Part shown: positions 1-8,013 of the stretch, in pieces
How positions within the stretch are numbered: the stretch's first letter is position 1
How the letters are laid out: every line of letters begins with the position of its first letter
Origin: Prevotellaceae bacterium
GTDB taxonomy: Bacteria; Bacteroidota; Bacteroidia; Bacteroidales; Bacteroidaceae
DNA: 13,413 bases
Direction of reading: 5' to 3'
Assembly (NCBI GenBank): GCA_905371275.1
Contig: CAJPLH010000039.1
Location: 1-13,413, forward strand
Notes under the pieces: generated by a model
What the model saw: only the letters and a program-made list of their open reading frames with translations
Told to the model about the DNA's origin: nothing
The model's database searches: none
Position numbers and translations under genes: made by a program

Positions 1-43
1 CTGAATTATTCTACATAGGAGGTTTATCAATAACCGACGTGTT

Positions 44-170
44 GTTTTGATGAAAATGACCTGATGTTTTGATGAAAGTGACTTGTCGTTTTTATAAAAG
101 TGACTTGTCGTTTTGATGAAAGTGACGGGTTGTTTTGATGAAAGTGACTAGTCGTTTTTGATGAACAATC
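44..170 (-). repeat. 22-bp tandem repeat array (left)
   Basis: Five uninterrupted 22-bp units start at 44, 66, 88, 110 and 132. A shortened, degenerate sixth follows at 154-170. The plus-strand unit begins GTTTTGATGAAAGTGAC and ends in a variable five bases (cttgtc-like). The third unit differs most (TTATAAAA in place of TTGATGAAA). There are no spacers, so this is a minisatellite and not a CRISPR. It occupies the outer end of the left composite element, matching the array at 13030-13115 in position and period but with a different unit sequence. Confidence 0.9.
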
Positions 171-274
171 AGAGGTTGTAATTGCCCCATCGGGAATCGA
201 AAATCTGTAAGCCTGAATCAATCATTAGAGATGGGAACATTTTGAACTGTAAAAATACCTATAATCGTCCCTCT

Positions 275-574
275 CGCGCGCACGCGTACGCGCGCATCAC
301 AGGAGATTTCGCATTTTTGCTGTCACAAGTGTCACACTTTATTTGCAAAACGCTAATAATCAATGATATATATGCCTACGAAGACGGATTTTAACAAATT
401 GGCAATTTTCCCACTCCAAAACGCAGAATCTTGGCAATGCAAAACACGCTGACTCGACCTCCACTTTTGTCTATTTGTCCCCATTTTTTCGTCACCATTT
501 CATCACGAGTGTGACACTTGTGACAGCAAAAAAACAACATCGCTGTTGGAAGGCGCGCGCTACGCGTACGCGCG
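275..574. repeat. Inverted-repeat module: CG palindromes plus 24-bp boxes around 171 bp (left)
   Basis: Two inverted 24-bp boxes, 314-337 and 509-532, are perfect reverse complements separated by 171 bp. Each contains two direct TGTCACA heptamers two bases apart. Outside each box lies an alternating CG/TA palindrome-like tract (275-294 and 553-574) centred on ACGCGT. Palindrome and box are 19-20 bp apart on both sides. The module therefore has terminal-inverted-repeat architecture like a MITE, or could form a long stem if transcribed. The 171-bp interior has no gene. Its best conserved piece relative to the right copy is TTTGGA followed, after about 20 bases, by TTGTTAAAAT (minus strand, roughly 419-386). 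Confidence 0.85.
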
Positions 575-750
575 AGGAATTCTTTTCCTGTCTTTTTGGC
601 TTTTGGGGCTCTTGCCATTCTCAAACATTCACCCGGCCTTTTTTCAAGCTGCTTCACTTTCGCCACCTTTCCGATTTTTCGTTTACTTCTACTTGAAACA
701 CGCTGAAACCAACGTCTATGTAAACTCTATATTGCACTTTTGAGCTTTTC

Positions 751-820
751 GAAAAAAGTTTGTCACTTTTTCGTGTTTTTTTCCCTCTTTGAGGCGATAT
801 CTACCCATATACTTATAGGG
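751..820 (-). repeat. 70-bp box A, downstream of the SDR gene
   Basis: On the minus strand this reads CCCTATAAGTATATGGG, then a CAAAGAGGG-containing stretch, an A-rich run and AGTGACAAA. It matches 12431-12500 on the plus strand at 58 of 70 positions without gaps (hand count). It starts 83 bases after the SDR stop codon, in the gene's own orientation, so it would lie in that gene's 3' untranslated region. It is the innermost part of the composite element. A role in transcript ending or stability is possible but not shown. Confidence 0.8.
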
Positions 821-903
821 GGGGGAGTGATAGTGTGCAGCGCATCTGTTTCGAATGCGAGAAGTTGTTGGGGAGCATTTCTCGTACGAAATGAAACACG
901 AAA

Positions 904-1626
904 TCAGGGAAAAGGCATTCGTTCCCAAATGCAGCGAGGAATGGCACGCCACAACATCATCAACACACGATAGCGCCAATCGATGACGATGCGACGTTGG
1001 CGTTTGAGAAGGCCTTTGACGATGTGGCAAGCGGCTTTTTCGGGAGAAATGAGCATCGGGTAGTTGCGTTCGGCGATGAAATCAGTGCGCACAAAACCTG
1101 GTTGAATGTCTGTGATGGTGATGTTGTGGTGAGATTGATGGGAGAGTTGAGCGAGTGCTTGAAGATATTGACTCTGCATTCTTTTGGTAGCACTATAAGC
1201 TGGAGCAATACCTAAACCGCGGGTGCCTGCCACAGAGGTAATGGCGGCAAGATGGCCGACTTGTTGGTGTTTCACCCAGTAGCGATAGGCAGTGGTGATC
1301 ATTCTCACAAATCCCGTGCCGTTGGTGGTGAGGATGCTGAGTTCAACTGCAGGTTGGAGTTCTTTGTTTTCGTGTCCTTCTCCTGAACTGTGCAGGTAGA
1401 GATCCATTCCTCCCAATGTTTCAATCAATTGTAGCAATTGTTGGTCAGCTTCCGACGCATTGGCATCAATTTGTGCGCATTCCACTTGTGAGGGAAATTC
1501 AGCTTTTAAAGCTTGAAGGGGGGCGAGTCTTCGGGCGGCAACTCCCACACGATGTCCTAATTGCAGGAACTCGCGGGCTGTGTTGAGACCTATGCCAGAG
1601 GAGGCTCCCATGATGATAATTCTCAT
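904..1626 (-). CDS. Short-chain dehydrogenase/reductase (SDR family)
   Basis: A 240-residue classical-type SDR, expected to be a cytoplasmic NAD(P)-dependent oxidoreductase of unknown substrate. The N-terminal Rossmann motif is GASSGIG (residues 7-13). The second strand ends in ARR (31-33), which in this family often goes with NADP preference. The catalytic set is complete: N102, S131 (TSVAG), Y144 and K148 (YSATK). The usual NNAG motif is replaced by HSSG (79-82). The family PG motif appears as IQPGFVRTDF. The C-terminus ends in a hydrophobic, basic stretch (WRYRVLMMLWRAIP) that may touch the membrane. The start at 1626 puts the glycine motif at the normal distance from the N-terminus; longer reading frames run back into mazG. 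Its ATG overlaps the upstream stop as ATGA, so the two are probably translationally coupled. Substrate cannot be predicted. Confidence 0.9.
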   Translation of the reverse strand: MRIIIMGASSGIGLNTAREFLQLGHRVGVAARRLAPLQALKAEFPSQVECAQIDANASEADQQLLQLIETLGGMDLYLHSSGEGHENKELQPAVELSILTTNGTGFVRMITTAYRYWVKHQQVGHLAAITSVAGTRGLGIAPAYSATKRMQSQYLQALAQLSHQSHHNITITDIQPGFVRTDFIAERNYPMLISPEKAACHIVKGLLKRQRRIVIDWRYRVLMMLWRAIPRCIWERMPFP

Positions 1627-1949
1627 GATTGTAATTTGGGATTGTTGTGGTGACGATTGCGGTCGCGATTGGTCTTCTTTTCGAAGTTCTTTTGTAAGGC
1701 TTCGGTGAGATTGATGCCGGTCTGATTGGCTAGACAGAGCAACACCCACAGCACGTCTGCCATTTCATCGGCCGGATCCTGATTTTCTCCAGCTTTGAAT
1801 GATTGGTCACCATAGCGACGCGACATCACTCGTGCCAGTTCTCCCACTTCTTCAGTGAGTACTGCCATGTTGGTGAGTTCTGAAAAATAGCGAACACCAT
1901 AGGTGTGGATCCATTCGTCCACCATATTTTGAGCTTCTTGTAGGGTCAT
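1623..1949 (-). CDS. MazG-like nucleotide pyrophosphohydrolase
   Basis: A 108-residue all-alpha NTP pyrophosphohydrolase of the small MazG-like type. The family hydrolyses nucleoside triphosphates to monophosphate plus pyrophosphate, usually cleaning non-canonical or excess nucleotides from the pool. The metal-binding signature is intact: E33, E34 and E37 in LTEEVGELARV, then E62 and D65 in DEMADVLWVLLCL. Length is normal for single-domain members; full MazG has two such domains. The C-terminal tail (KKTNRDRNRHHNNPK) is basic and probably disordered. It begins 99 bases after porW ends, and its stop overlaps the SDR start by four bases. The exact nucleotide substrate is unknown. In other Bacteroidales such small MazG proteins are common housekeeping genes. 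Confidence 0.9.
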   Translation of the reverse strand: MTLQEAQNMVDEWIHTYGVRYFSELTNMAVLTEEVGELARVMSRRYGDQSFKAGENQDPADEMADVLWVLLCLANQTGINLTEALQKNFEKKTNRDRNRHHNNPKLQS

Positions 1950-2048
1950 AAGTTGAAGATTGAATGATTGGGTAACTAATAATAGAGGAAACGAGGAAAC
2001 TTCGAAAAGTGTTCCTCGTTGCTGGATAATGATTGCACCAAAATCGGC

Positions 2049-5000
2049 TTATTCCTCGTATTCGTATTCGTTATCTTCCGTTTGTTGCTGAGATTTTTCC
2101 TTCGATTGACTTTTATTTTGCGTCTGTTTTTGGGGAAGTTCGTCCTCGTAGATTTGCTTTGGCGCATCTTCCGTTTCAAACTCCAAGGGGAGATAAGGTT
2201 TTATCTTGAGTGGCGCAAAATGAGTGTTGTAGAATTTCCGATAATCCTCAAAGGAAACAACGGTGCCGAGTAGACGAAGATTGGCAACACTGATGAGTTC
2301 AGTGCGTGCCATGCGGAAGAGGGCGCGCAGTTGAGGATTTGCGTAAAGTTGTTGCGCATAATAGTGCACATCTTTGAAAGAACGGAAACCTTGAACGCGG
2401 AATTGTGTTAGACCATTGTTGCGGTCTTGTTGGATGTCAAAATTGCGTGAAGTGAATTTCGAGATATTGAATTGCGCTAAAGCAAAAAGCACTTTGTTGT
2501 TGTCGAGCGAGTCGGTGGGAAACGCCACGAGGAAGACAAAGGGAACATTGCGATCGTTGGAGAGTTGGGTGCTGGTTCCCGAAGTGGCTGCATCAATCTT
2601 GGCATCATTCAATCGGCGCGTCCACAAATCTGTGGGACGATAGGATTTACCGACAGTGCGCCCTTCTTGAAGTCCACGAGCAATCATACCTGCAAATTCT
2701 GCTACATCAGATTTTGGATAATTTTTAGCGATATCCGTGAATTCGCGCTGGAGCGTGTCGCGCGGTACATCTTGCAGTCGCGACAAACTATGCAATAAGA
2801 GGAACTTAGGACGGTTTGCTCCTGTGGGATACTGTTGTGTGGAGCGTGCCACCAATTGCGCAACTTCCGCTTTCTTTCCTGCTAAATAGTCTGCATAGGC
2901 AGCGGTGTAGAGCGAATCTTCGCGCTCACGACCAAAGCGGAGATTATCTTCAAAATTGGGATCAGAGATGACACGCGTCATAGGATAGTTGGGGAAGGAA
3001 TGCACCAAAAAGTTCTTCCACTTTTGACTTTCTGCGTGTTGTTGAGTGCGCTGTGCAATGAGAAATAGATGGTAATAAGCTTCAGCCGCACGACTGTGTT
3101 GAGGAGCTTCGCGCACAAAGCGTTGGAGGGTGCGACGTGCCAAAGAGAAATCCTCGAGTTCGTCTTTTTCCACCAAACCAGCTTCGATGAGCGCATCGTG
3201 AATCTTGCTCCGCGCTGCTTGTTGTGCTGCTGCTGAGAAGGGAAGTTGCGCAAGATAATAGGCGCGTTGTGCCGGATTTTGGTTTTCCGCAACAGATTTA
3301 TCCGCGGAAGACGTAGTGTCACTGGAAACACTAGTTTGTCCTTCCACCAATTGTTGTGCATAGTCGCGAAGTTGTGCATCAATGTCGCGTTTTGCCACAC
3401 CAGCCAAGGTTAGACTGTCGCGTCGCTGCCGGAGGAGAGCGTTGATGCTATCATCTGCCGCATAGTCAAAACTTTTGTTTTGCGCGTCAGCAACTACAGT
3501 GTGGTTAGCGCGTCTCCAATCGTCCTCATTCTTTCTGCGTCCCCATTGTTTCGCAAAGGTTTGTTTCCCTTGTTGCACTGCTTGAGCGTTGTAAAAATAC
3601 CAACCTCCCGAACGAGCAGCAGAGGAGCGTGAAGGAGTGGGGAGTTGAGGAGTCTCTGGAATACTTTCTCCTGCGGCTTCTCGTGCAGCGCGCAAAGCAC
3701 TGTCTGCTTTTGCCTTTTTTGCTTCTGCAACTTCCTTCTTGTATTGAGTGATTTTTGCATCAATCACTGCATTGCGCTGCGGTTCAGGCATAGATGCAAG
3801 TTGCAACAAAGAGTCTTGTTCGAAAATGATTTGAGTGGGAGGAACTAAGTGGTCGAGAATGGCAGAGCGTCGCAGGATTTCAGCATAACCAGGTTGCGAT
3901 TTATCGAGCAAACCAATAGCTTCTGTGTAGCAAGGTTGCGCTTTGTCAAATCGTTGTTGTTGCCAGTAGAGTTCTGCAAGAGTGCGCAACAGAATACCTT
4001 TACTTGGAGTGGCTTGCGTGGCGCGAAATCTTCCTGTTTCATAGCATTTTATAGCGGATGCCGTGTCGTTCTGTGCTAAATAAATGTTACCTTGTGCATA
4101 GTAGATTTGATCCAAATAGTCTGCATTATTCGGATCTTTGGTCATTCGTTGCAGTTTGTGCAACATTGTGTGCGAATTTTGACGATTCGTCAGTGCTTCT
4201 GTTTGCAAAATACGTGCTTGAAAAGCCATTGCATAAGGCGGATTTTGTGCGATGCAATGTTCTAAGGCACGATAAGCGTCTTGCTTCTTTTGCAACAACA
4301 TATTCACTTGCGCCAACAGATAATACAGCCTAGCTTTATCAAAATGATGCGAAGCTGCACGGGCTGCCTGATTCAGATAAGGGAGAGCAAGCGCATATTG
4401 TTTTTGTGCCAAATGAAAATGCGCTAGCGTGAGATCACGTTCGCGCTGAAGACGAGAAGGAAGCACCATTTTCTCACTCTGACGAAGCACGTCTTCCGCA
4501 TCGTACAACCATCCGAGTTGCACTTGTGCGCGCACCAACCAAAGCTGAGCTTCTGTCGCAACAAGCGGTTCGGGAGCATAGAATCGCGCGATGTAAGCAA
4601 AAGTTGAGGCAGCTGCGAGGAAATCTCCTTGTTGGAATTGAGATTTTCCCATCAACATCCAGGCGTTTTTCAGAAAAGGATTGAACTCTTTGCGTGAAAG
4701 ATAAGCGCGCGTTTGAGGAGAAGTGTTGCGTCCTGGTGTGATTTCGGGACGTTTTTTGATGCTATGTAACTGAATGGCTTTTTCACATTTCGTGATTGCC
4801 GTTTCAAAGTTACCTTTCCCCAGATTCTGTTGTTGCTGATAGGATACCCCGAAAACAGGAAGCAATTGTGTGTAATCATCTTTCAAACCTTCGCGTTGCG
4901 CAGCTTCTCCCTCGCGATAGGCTTTCGAAGCATTATAATATACGTTGTAGCGAGTGACAAAAGATTGCCACCATCGTGTCGTTGCCGTGTTGCGACTGGT

Positions 5001-5051
5001 GCTACAAGCTGTGACGACACACAAAAGCAGAAGATAGAATAGATGCTTCAA
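2049..5051 (-). CDS. porW: TPR lipoprotein of the PorW/SprE type (type IX secretion)
   Basis: A large (1000-residue) lipoprotein resembling PorW of Porphyromonas and SprE of Flavobacterium, periplasm-facing lipoproteins needed for type IX secretion and gliding. The signal peptide is KHLFYLLLLCVVTAC with lipidated Cys16. Tetratricopeptide-like helical repeats fill about residues 30-420. A conserved patch near residue 482 reads WYFYNAQAVQQGKQTF and continues to WGRRKNEDDWRR. More helical repeats follow at about 610-820, then a compact C-terminal domain at about 840-955. The last 40 residues are a Q/K/E-rich tail ending EYEYEE. The start codon is TTG: no in-frame ATG lies near the signal peptide, and upstream codons add nothing plausible. 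It is preceded by 177 non-coding bases, so it may have its own promoter, though I see only a weak candidate (TTTG at 5104-5101, TACTTTCT at 5083-5076). No other secretion genes are in the window. Confidence 0.85.
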   Translation of the reverse strand: MKHLFYLLLLCVVTACSTSRNTATTRWWQSFVTRYNVYYNASKAYREGEAAQREGLKDDYTQLLPVFGVSYQQQQNLGKGNFETAITKCEKAIQLHSIKKRPEITPGRNTSPQTRAYLSRKEFNPFLKNAWMLMGKSQFQQGDFLAAASTFAYIARFYAPEPLVATEAQLWLVRAQVQLGWLYDAEDVLRQSEKMVLPSRLQRERDLTLAHFHLAQKQYALALPYLNQAARAASHHFDKARLYYLLAQVNMLLQKKQDAYRALEHCIAQNPPYAMAFQARILQTEALTNRQNSHTMLHKLQRMTKDPNNADYLDQIYYAQGNIYLAQNDTASAIKCYETGRFRATQATPSKGILLRTLAELYWQQQRFDKAQPCYTEAIGLLDKSQPGYAEILRRSAILDHLVPPTQIIFEQDSLLQLASMPEPQRNAVIDAKITQYKKEVAEAKKAKADSALRAAREAAGESIPETPQLPTPSRSSAARSGGWYFYNAQAVQQGKQTFAKQWGRRKNEDDWRRANHTVVADAQNKSFDYAADDSINALLRQRRDSLTLAGVAKRDIDAQLRDYAQQLVEGQTSVSSDTTSSADKSVAENQNPAQRAYYLAQLPFSAAAQQAARSKIHDALIEAGLVEKDELEDFSLARRTLQRFVREAPQHSRAAEAYYHLFLIAQRTQQHAESQKWKNFLVHSFPNYPMTRVISDPNFEDNLRFGREREDSLYTAAYADYLAGKKAEVAQLVARSTQQYPTGANRPKFLLLHSLSRLQDVPRDTLQREFTDIAKNYPKSDVAEFAGMIARGLQEGRTVGKSYRPTDLWTRRLNDAKIDAATSGTSTQLSNDRNVPFVFLVAFPTDSLDNNKVLFALAQFNISKFTSRNFDIQQDRNNGLTQFRVQGFRSFKDVHYYAQQLYANPQLRALFRMARTELISVANLRLLGTVVSFEDYRKFYNTHFAPLKIKPYLPLEFETEDAPKQIYEDELPQKQTQNKSQSKEKSQQQTEDNEYEYEE

Positions 5052-5189
5052 CGTACGGAGAAGATAGAAGATAAGAGAAAGTAGAACGTTTTCGTTAAGC
5101 CAAATGAGCAGAACAGAGCTTAATCGCGTTATGCCATGGCGAGAAAACGAAGGATGAAATCCAACTGAATCTTTAGCAGTAGTTATTTA

Positions 5190-5220
5190 CTTTGAAAGAG
5201 AAGGTTCGCTTTGAAAGAGA
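5190..5220. repeat. 12-bp direct repeat in the porW upstream region
   Basis: CTTTGAAAGAGA occurs twice, at 5190-5201 and 5209-5220, with a 19-bp period, in the 177-bp gap between the permease stop and the porW start. Two identical sites nearly two helical turns apart could be an operator, but nothing else supports that. The rest of the gap (5052-5189) shows no clear terminator. Confidence 0.4.
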
Positions 5221-5228
5221 CAATTTCT

Positions 5229-6044
5229 TTATGCAGAAAAACGCTTGAAGCAAACTTTTATTGTTCGCAGCAAGAAGTAAAGCACCACGCTCACCACAAT
5301 AATTGCTGCACCAGAAGGCACATTGAGCAGATAAGAAACTGTGAGTCCTCCCAGACAATCTACTAATCCGATGAGCATTGACCCAAGAATCATACTACGG
5401 AAGGTGCGTGTGTAGAGAGCTGCAGTGAGTTGTGGAATGGAAAGGAGAGAAATCACCATCACGATGCCCACCATGCGCAAACATCCCACAATGGTGAGTG
5501 CGGTGAGTGCGGTGAGAACTGTTTCAAAAGTGCGTACTGCAATGCCTTGTGTGCGTGCAAAATCACGGTCATAGGCTAGGGTGATGATGCTGCGTTCAAA
5601 GACGAAGAAGAAAATGAGCGTGATGGCTGTGAGAATGCCCATTGCCACCAAATCTTTGTGCGTGATGCTGAGAATATCTCCGAAAAGATAGGCCGGAAGA
5701 TCGGTCATAAACCCTGGAGCGAGATAGGCAAAGAGGATGCCGATGCTCATACCCAGTGTCCAAATCATAGCAATCGCACTATCGCCACGCACTTCTGCTT
5801 TGCGACTCAGCCAATCGATGCCAAGTCCACTGGCAAGCGCAAAACCAGCTGCACCAACTATGGGTGAGAAACCCCAATATGCGCCCATTCCCACTCCACC
5901 CAGTGAAGCGTGAGCCATACCACCGCCTGCAATGACCAATCGCCGCGTCACAACATACGTGCCGATGCAGGCGCAGAGCACGCTGGAGAGTAGCGCACCC
6001 AATAGTGCATTTTGGAAAAACGTGTAACTAAATATGGTGAACAT
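5229..6044 (-). CDS. Metal ABC transporter permease, ABC-3 family (ZnuB/TroC-like)
   Basis: A 271-residue polytopic inner-membrane protein of the ABC-3 permease family, which imports Zn, Mn or Fe with a binding protein and an ATPase. Hydrophobic segments run almost end to end, consistent with about eight membrane helices. Family features visible are RRLVIAGGGMAHASLGGVGMG near the N-terminus (residues about 34-54), YLFGDIL in the middle, ARTQGIAV, and the C-terminal signature SYLLNVPSGAAI. I chose ATG at 6044 because it gives the normal length and first helix; longer frames overlap the preceding gene. Only 13 bases separate it from the small CCGxHxxC membrane protein, so the two are probably co-transcribed. 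Neither an ATPase nor a solute-binding protein gene is in the window, so partners must lie elsewhere. Which metal it carries cannot be told. Confidence 0.9.
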   Translation of the reverse strand: MFTIFSYTFFQNALLGALLSSVLCACIGTYVVTRRLVIAGGGMAHASLGGVGMGAYWGFSPIVGAAGFALASGLGIDWLSRKAEVRGDSAIAMIWTLGMSIGILFAYLAPGFMTDLPAYLFGDILSITHKDLVAMGILTAITLIFFFVFERSIITLAYDRDFARTQGIAVRTFETVLTALTALTIVGCLRMVGIVMVISLLSIPQLTAALYTRTFRSMILGSMLIGLVDCLGGLTVSYLLNVPSGAAIIVVSVVLYFLLRTIKVCFKRFSA

Positions 6045-6057
6045 AGCAATTATATTA

Positions 6058-6534
6058 TCACGAATTATGCGACAGTTCGCGCTGTTCTCCAACGAGAAGA
6101 ATGATGTCGTCTTTGAGTTCGATGGGTAAATTGACTTCGCGCAATTGCAAAGAACGAATCCATCCAGCAACTTCTTCCGTTTTGAGTGTTGTCAGCACCT
6201 CAGTAAATTCTTCTATTTCGTCATCATTATAGTCTTCTCCCGAACGTCCTTTGAAACGATCAAGTTCCTCATCCTCATAGTATTCAATGTCTTTGCTCAC
6301 ACCAGCCAAAAGACTTTCCACTTCGCAGGTTTCGTGAAGACCACAACAACCAGCCGCAGCATTTTCTTGTATCGTTGGCATCTCGGAGAGTTCGCCGTTC
6401 TTTACTTTCTGTCGGAGCCACCATTGACGAATGGCTTCTGCCACTGCGGCTAGTAGACCGAGGGAGATTAACAGTAGGATGAGATAATACACAATTGAAA
6501 CGTTTGAGAGGTTTGTACTATTGATGCAGAGCAT
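6058..6534 (-). CDS. Conserved small membrane protein with a CCGxHxxC motif
   Basis: A 158-residue protein of unknown function. One membrane segment spans about residues 13-34, followed by a basic stretch (RQWWLRQKVK), so the rest is probably cytoplasmic. C63, C64, H67 and C70 form a CCGxHxxC cluster that could bind a metal or an iron-sulphur cluster. The remainder is acidic and helical (EYYEDEELDRFKG, DYNDDEIEEF, then VAGWIRSLQLREVNLP). I recall similar proteins with CCG-H-CE and EEEL-F-G features as conserved hypotheticals in Bacteroidales. It sits 13 bases upstream of the metal permease, and a metal-linked role would fit both motif and neighbour, but this is inference. The start is the only ATG ahead of the membrane segment. 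Confidence 0.85.
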   Translation of the reverse strand: MLCINSTNLSNVSIVYYLILLLISLGLLAAVAEAIRQWWLRQKVKNGELSEMPTIQENAAAGCCGLHETCEVESLLAGVSKDIEYYEDEELDRFKGRSGEDYNDDEIEEFTEVLTTLKTEEVAGWIRSLQLREVNLPIELKDDIILLVGEQRELSHNS

Positions 6535-6591
6535 CGAGTTTCTGGAATAAATATGCTACTCAAAGAATGGCTTCTATTTAGGAAAAATCTT

Positions 6592-7947
6592 CTACTCAAA
6601 GGTAGGCATCTTCTCAGAGCAAAGCTTCTCTTCAGCAGGTTGAGATAATTCAGAGAGGTGTGTCCAGAAAGTGGGATAAGATTTTGCCACCACTTCGGGA
6701 TGAGCTATGGAGAGGTGAGGAAATCGAAGTGCAGCAGGCGCAAAAGCCAAAGCCATGCGATGATCGTTGTAGGTGAAAATCACTATCGAAGACTGCGCTG
6801 GAGCATCGTCCGTTGGAGTATAGTAGAGTTCTCCCTCTCCCTCGCAGATGAGCTGTTTTCCCATTTTCTTCAATTCAGTGATGAGCGCTGCAATGCGGTC
6901 AGTCTCTTTGATGCGCAAACTCTTCAAACCTTTGAAACGAAAAGCACGCGAGAGCAGAGCGGAAGTGACCACAAAAGTTTGCGCCAAATCAGGAGCATCG
7001 GTGAAATCTAGAGAGAGAATCGGTTCGTTAGCCTTCTTTTGTGAGCAAGAGTTGGTAGACCAATTAGAAGTAGCCATGTGAGCTGCATCAGATTCAGAGA
7101 AGACCTTCTCCAAAATTGCACCTTCTGTGGTGAATGAGGTCTTCACCCTCAAATGTTCAAACCACTGCGCACACACAGCATCGCCTTGAAGACTGTTTTC
7201 ACGCAATCCCTTCAGCACGATTTTCGCCTGTGCATCGTGGTGAAGTGCCACAATTTCATACCAATATGACGCTGCACTCCAATCGCTCTCCACGACGTAA
7301 GGACAGTAGCGTGTGTAGTGCTGACCAGCTTCCACACCAATGCGTTCACCTTCCCATCGCGCTTCCACCCCAAAGGACTTCATCACCTCGATAGTCATCT
7401 TGATGTAGGGAGCAGAAGCCACTTTTCCCACGAGTTGAAGCGAGACGCCTTGGAGGGTAGTGGGAGCAATCATCAACAATGCGCTCACATACTGCGAACT
7501 AATGTCAGCAGGGAGAGAAATGGTGCCACCTGCCAATTGCTTTCCGCGGATGCGCAACGGAGGAAAACCCTCGTTCTTAGCATAAACAATGTCTGCTCCC
7601 AACTGTCGCAGTGCTTCCACGAGAGCGCCAATCGGACGTTCCTGCATACGCTCACTACCAGTGAGGAAAACTTCTAGATGAGGAGTTGCTGCAAAAAGCG
7701 CGGTGAGAAAGCGCATAGCTGTTCCGGCAGCACCGATGTCCACCACTTTCGGCAAGGCTCCTTCTTCCTTCACTGTTTCCAATCCTTGTTTGATGGCTTG
7801 TGTGTCGTCGCAGTCTGACAGTCCCATCAGAGCAACAGGTTGCAGGCAAAGGTGCTGCACCACAAGTGCTCGAGCGCAGATACTTTTGCTCGTGGGGAGC
7901 GACACCGAAGCACGCAGTTTTTGGGGAAACTCAGGGAGGAAAGGCAT
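6592..7947 (-). CDS. aroA: 3-phosphoshikimate 1-carboxyvinyltransferase (EPSP synthase)
   Basis: The enzyme joins phosphoenolpyruvate to shikimate-3-phosphate, the sixth step of the shikimate pathway to aromatic amino acids, in the cytoplasm. Signatures are in order: LPTSKS with K21 and R26 (E. coli K22 and R27), AAGTAMRF, TGSERMQERPIGAL, SSQYVSALLM, DWSAASYWY, DFTDAPDLAQT with the catalytic aspartate, RIKETDRIAAL with the catalytic glutamate, DHRMALAFAP and VVAKSYPTFW. The ATG at 7947 places the substrate lysine where E. coli has it; a GTG ten codons earlier is the alternative. At 451 residues it is a little longer than usual, with a polar insertion (SESDAAHMATSNWSTNSCSQ) before the aspartate and an extra C-terminal tail. 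The loop asparagine of NAGTAMR in E. coli is alanine here. Flanking gaps are 57 and 66 bases. Confidence 0.96.
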   Translation of the reverse strand: MPFLPEFPQKLRASVSLPTSKSICARALVVQHLCLQPVALMGLSDCDDTQAIKQGLETVKEEGALPKVVDIGAAGTAMRFLTALFAATPHLEVFLTGSERMQERPIGALVEALRQLGADIVYAKNEGFPPLRIRGKQLAGGTISLPADISSQYVSALLMIAPTTLQGVSLQLVGKVASAPYIKMTIEVMKSFGVEARWEGERIGVEAGQHYTRYCPYVVESDWSAASYWYEIVALHHDAQAKIVLKGLRENSLQGDAVCAQWFEHLRVKTSFTTEGAILEKVFSESDAAHMATSNWSTNSCSQKKANEPILSLDFTDAPDLAQTFVVTSALLSRAFRFKGLKSLRIKETDRIAALITELKKMGKQLICEGEGELYYTPTDDAPAQSSIVIFTYNDHRMALAFAPAALRFPHLSIAHPEVVAKSYPTFWTHLSELSQPAEEKLCSEKMPTFE

Positions 7948-8013
7948 AAAGCAGAGGAGTTGGGTGAGCGCAATCACTATTCTTTTATACGAATGTTGAG
8001 CGCAGCCCCTTTC

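Larger units (their letters stand above)
44..820 (-). repeat. Left copy of a composite non-coding repeat element
   Basis: This gene-free stretch is a diverged copy of the element at 12431-13115, in the opposite orientation. Read on the minus strand from 820 it holds a 70-bp box (820-751), a spacer, a CG-rich palindrome (574-553), a 24-bp box (532-509), 171 bp of AT-richer sequence, the same 24-bp box inverted (337-314), a second CG palindrome (294-275), another spacer and a 22-bp tandem array (170-44). Order and most spacings match the right copy. The short reading frames here run through repeats and palindromes and look like no known protein. The layout recalls minisatellite-bearing MITEs described in Porphyromonas gingivalis (BrickBuilt), but I cannot confirm relatedness. 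The segments 171-274 and 575-750 hold nothing else I recognise beyond homology to the right copy. Confidence 0.8.

Noticed and set aside
44..170. CRISPR array
   Set aside because: Units are directly contiguous with no unique spacers, and no cas gene is present. It is a minisatellite.
314..337. CRP/FNR-type operator (TGTGA/TCACA)
   Set aside because: The half-sites are direct, not inverted, repeats at 9-bp spacing, so they do not match the TGTGA-N6-TCACA arrangement.
27..743. Several 60-90 residue reading frames in the left flank
   Set aside because: They run through tandem repeats and palindromes, overlap on both strands, have biased composition and resemble no known protein.
876..893. Terminator hairpin just after the SDR gene (CATTTC/GAAATG)
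   Set aside because: The stem is only 6 bp, AT-rich and lacks a following U-run.
1..903. Insertion sequence or transposase remnant
   Set aside because: No transposase-like reading frame or fragment is visible in either flank, so any mobile element here is non-autonomous.
1627..1749. N-terminal extension of the SDR
   Set aside because: It lies inside mazG in another frame and displaces the glycine motif from the N-terminus.
6045..6170. N-terminal extension of the metal permease
   Set aside because: It lies in another frame of the preceding gene and would push the first helix far from the N-terminus; ATG at 6044 fits the family.
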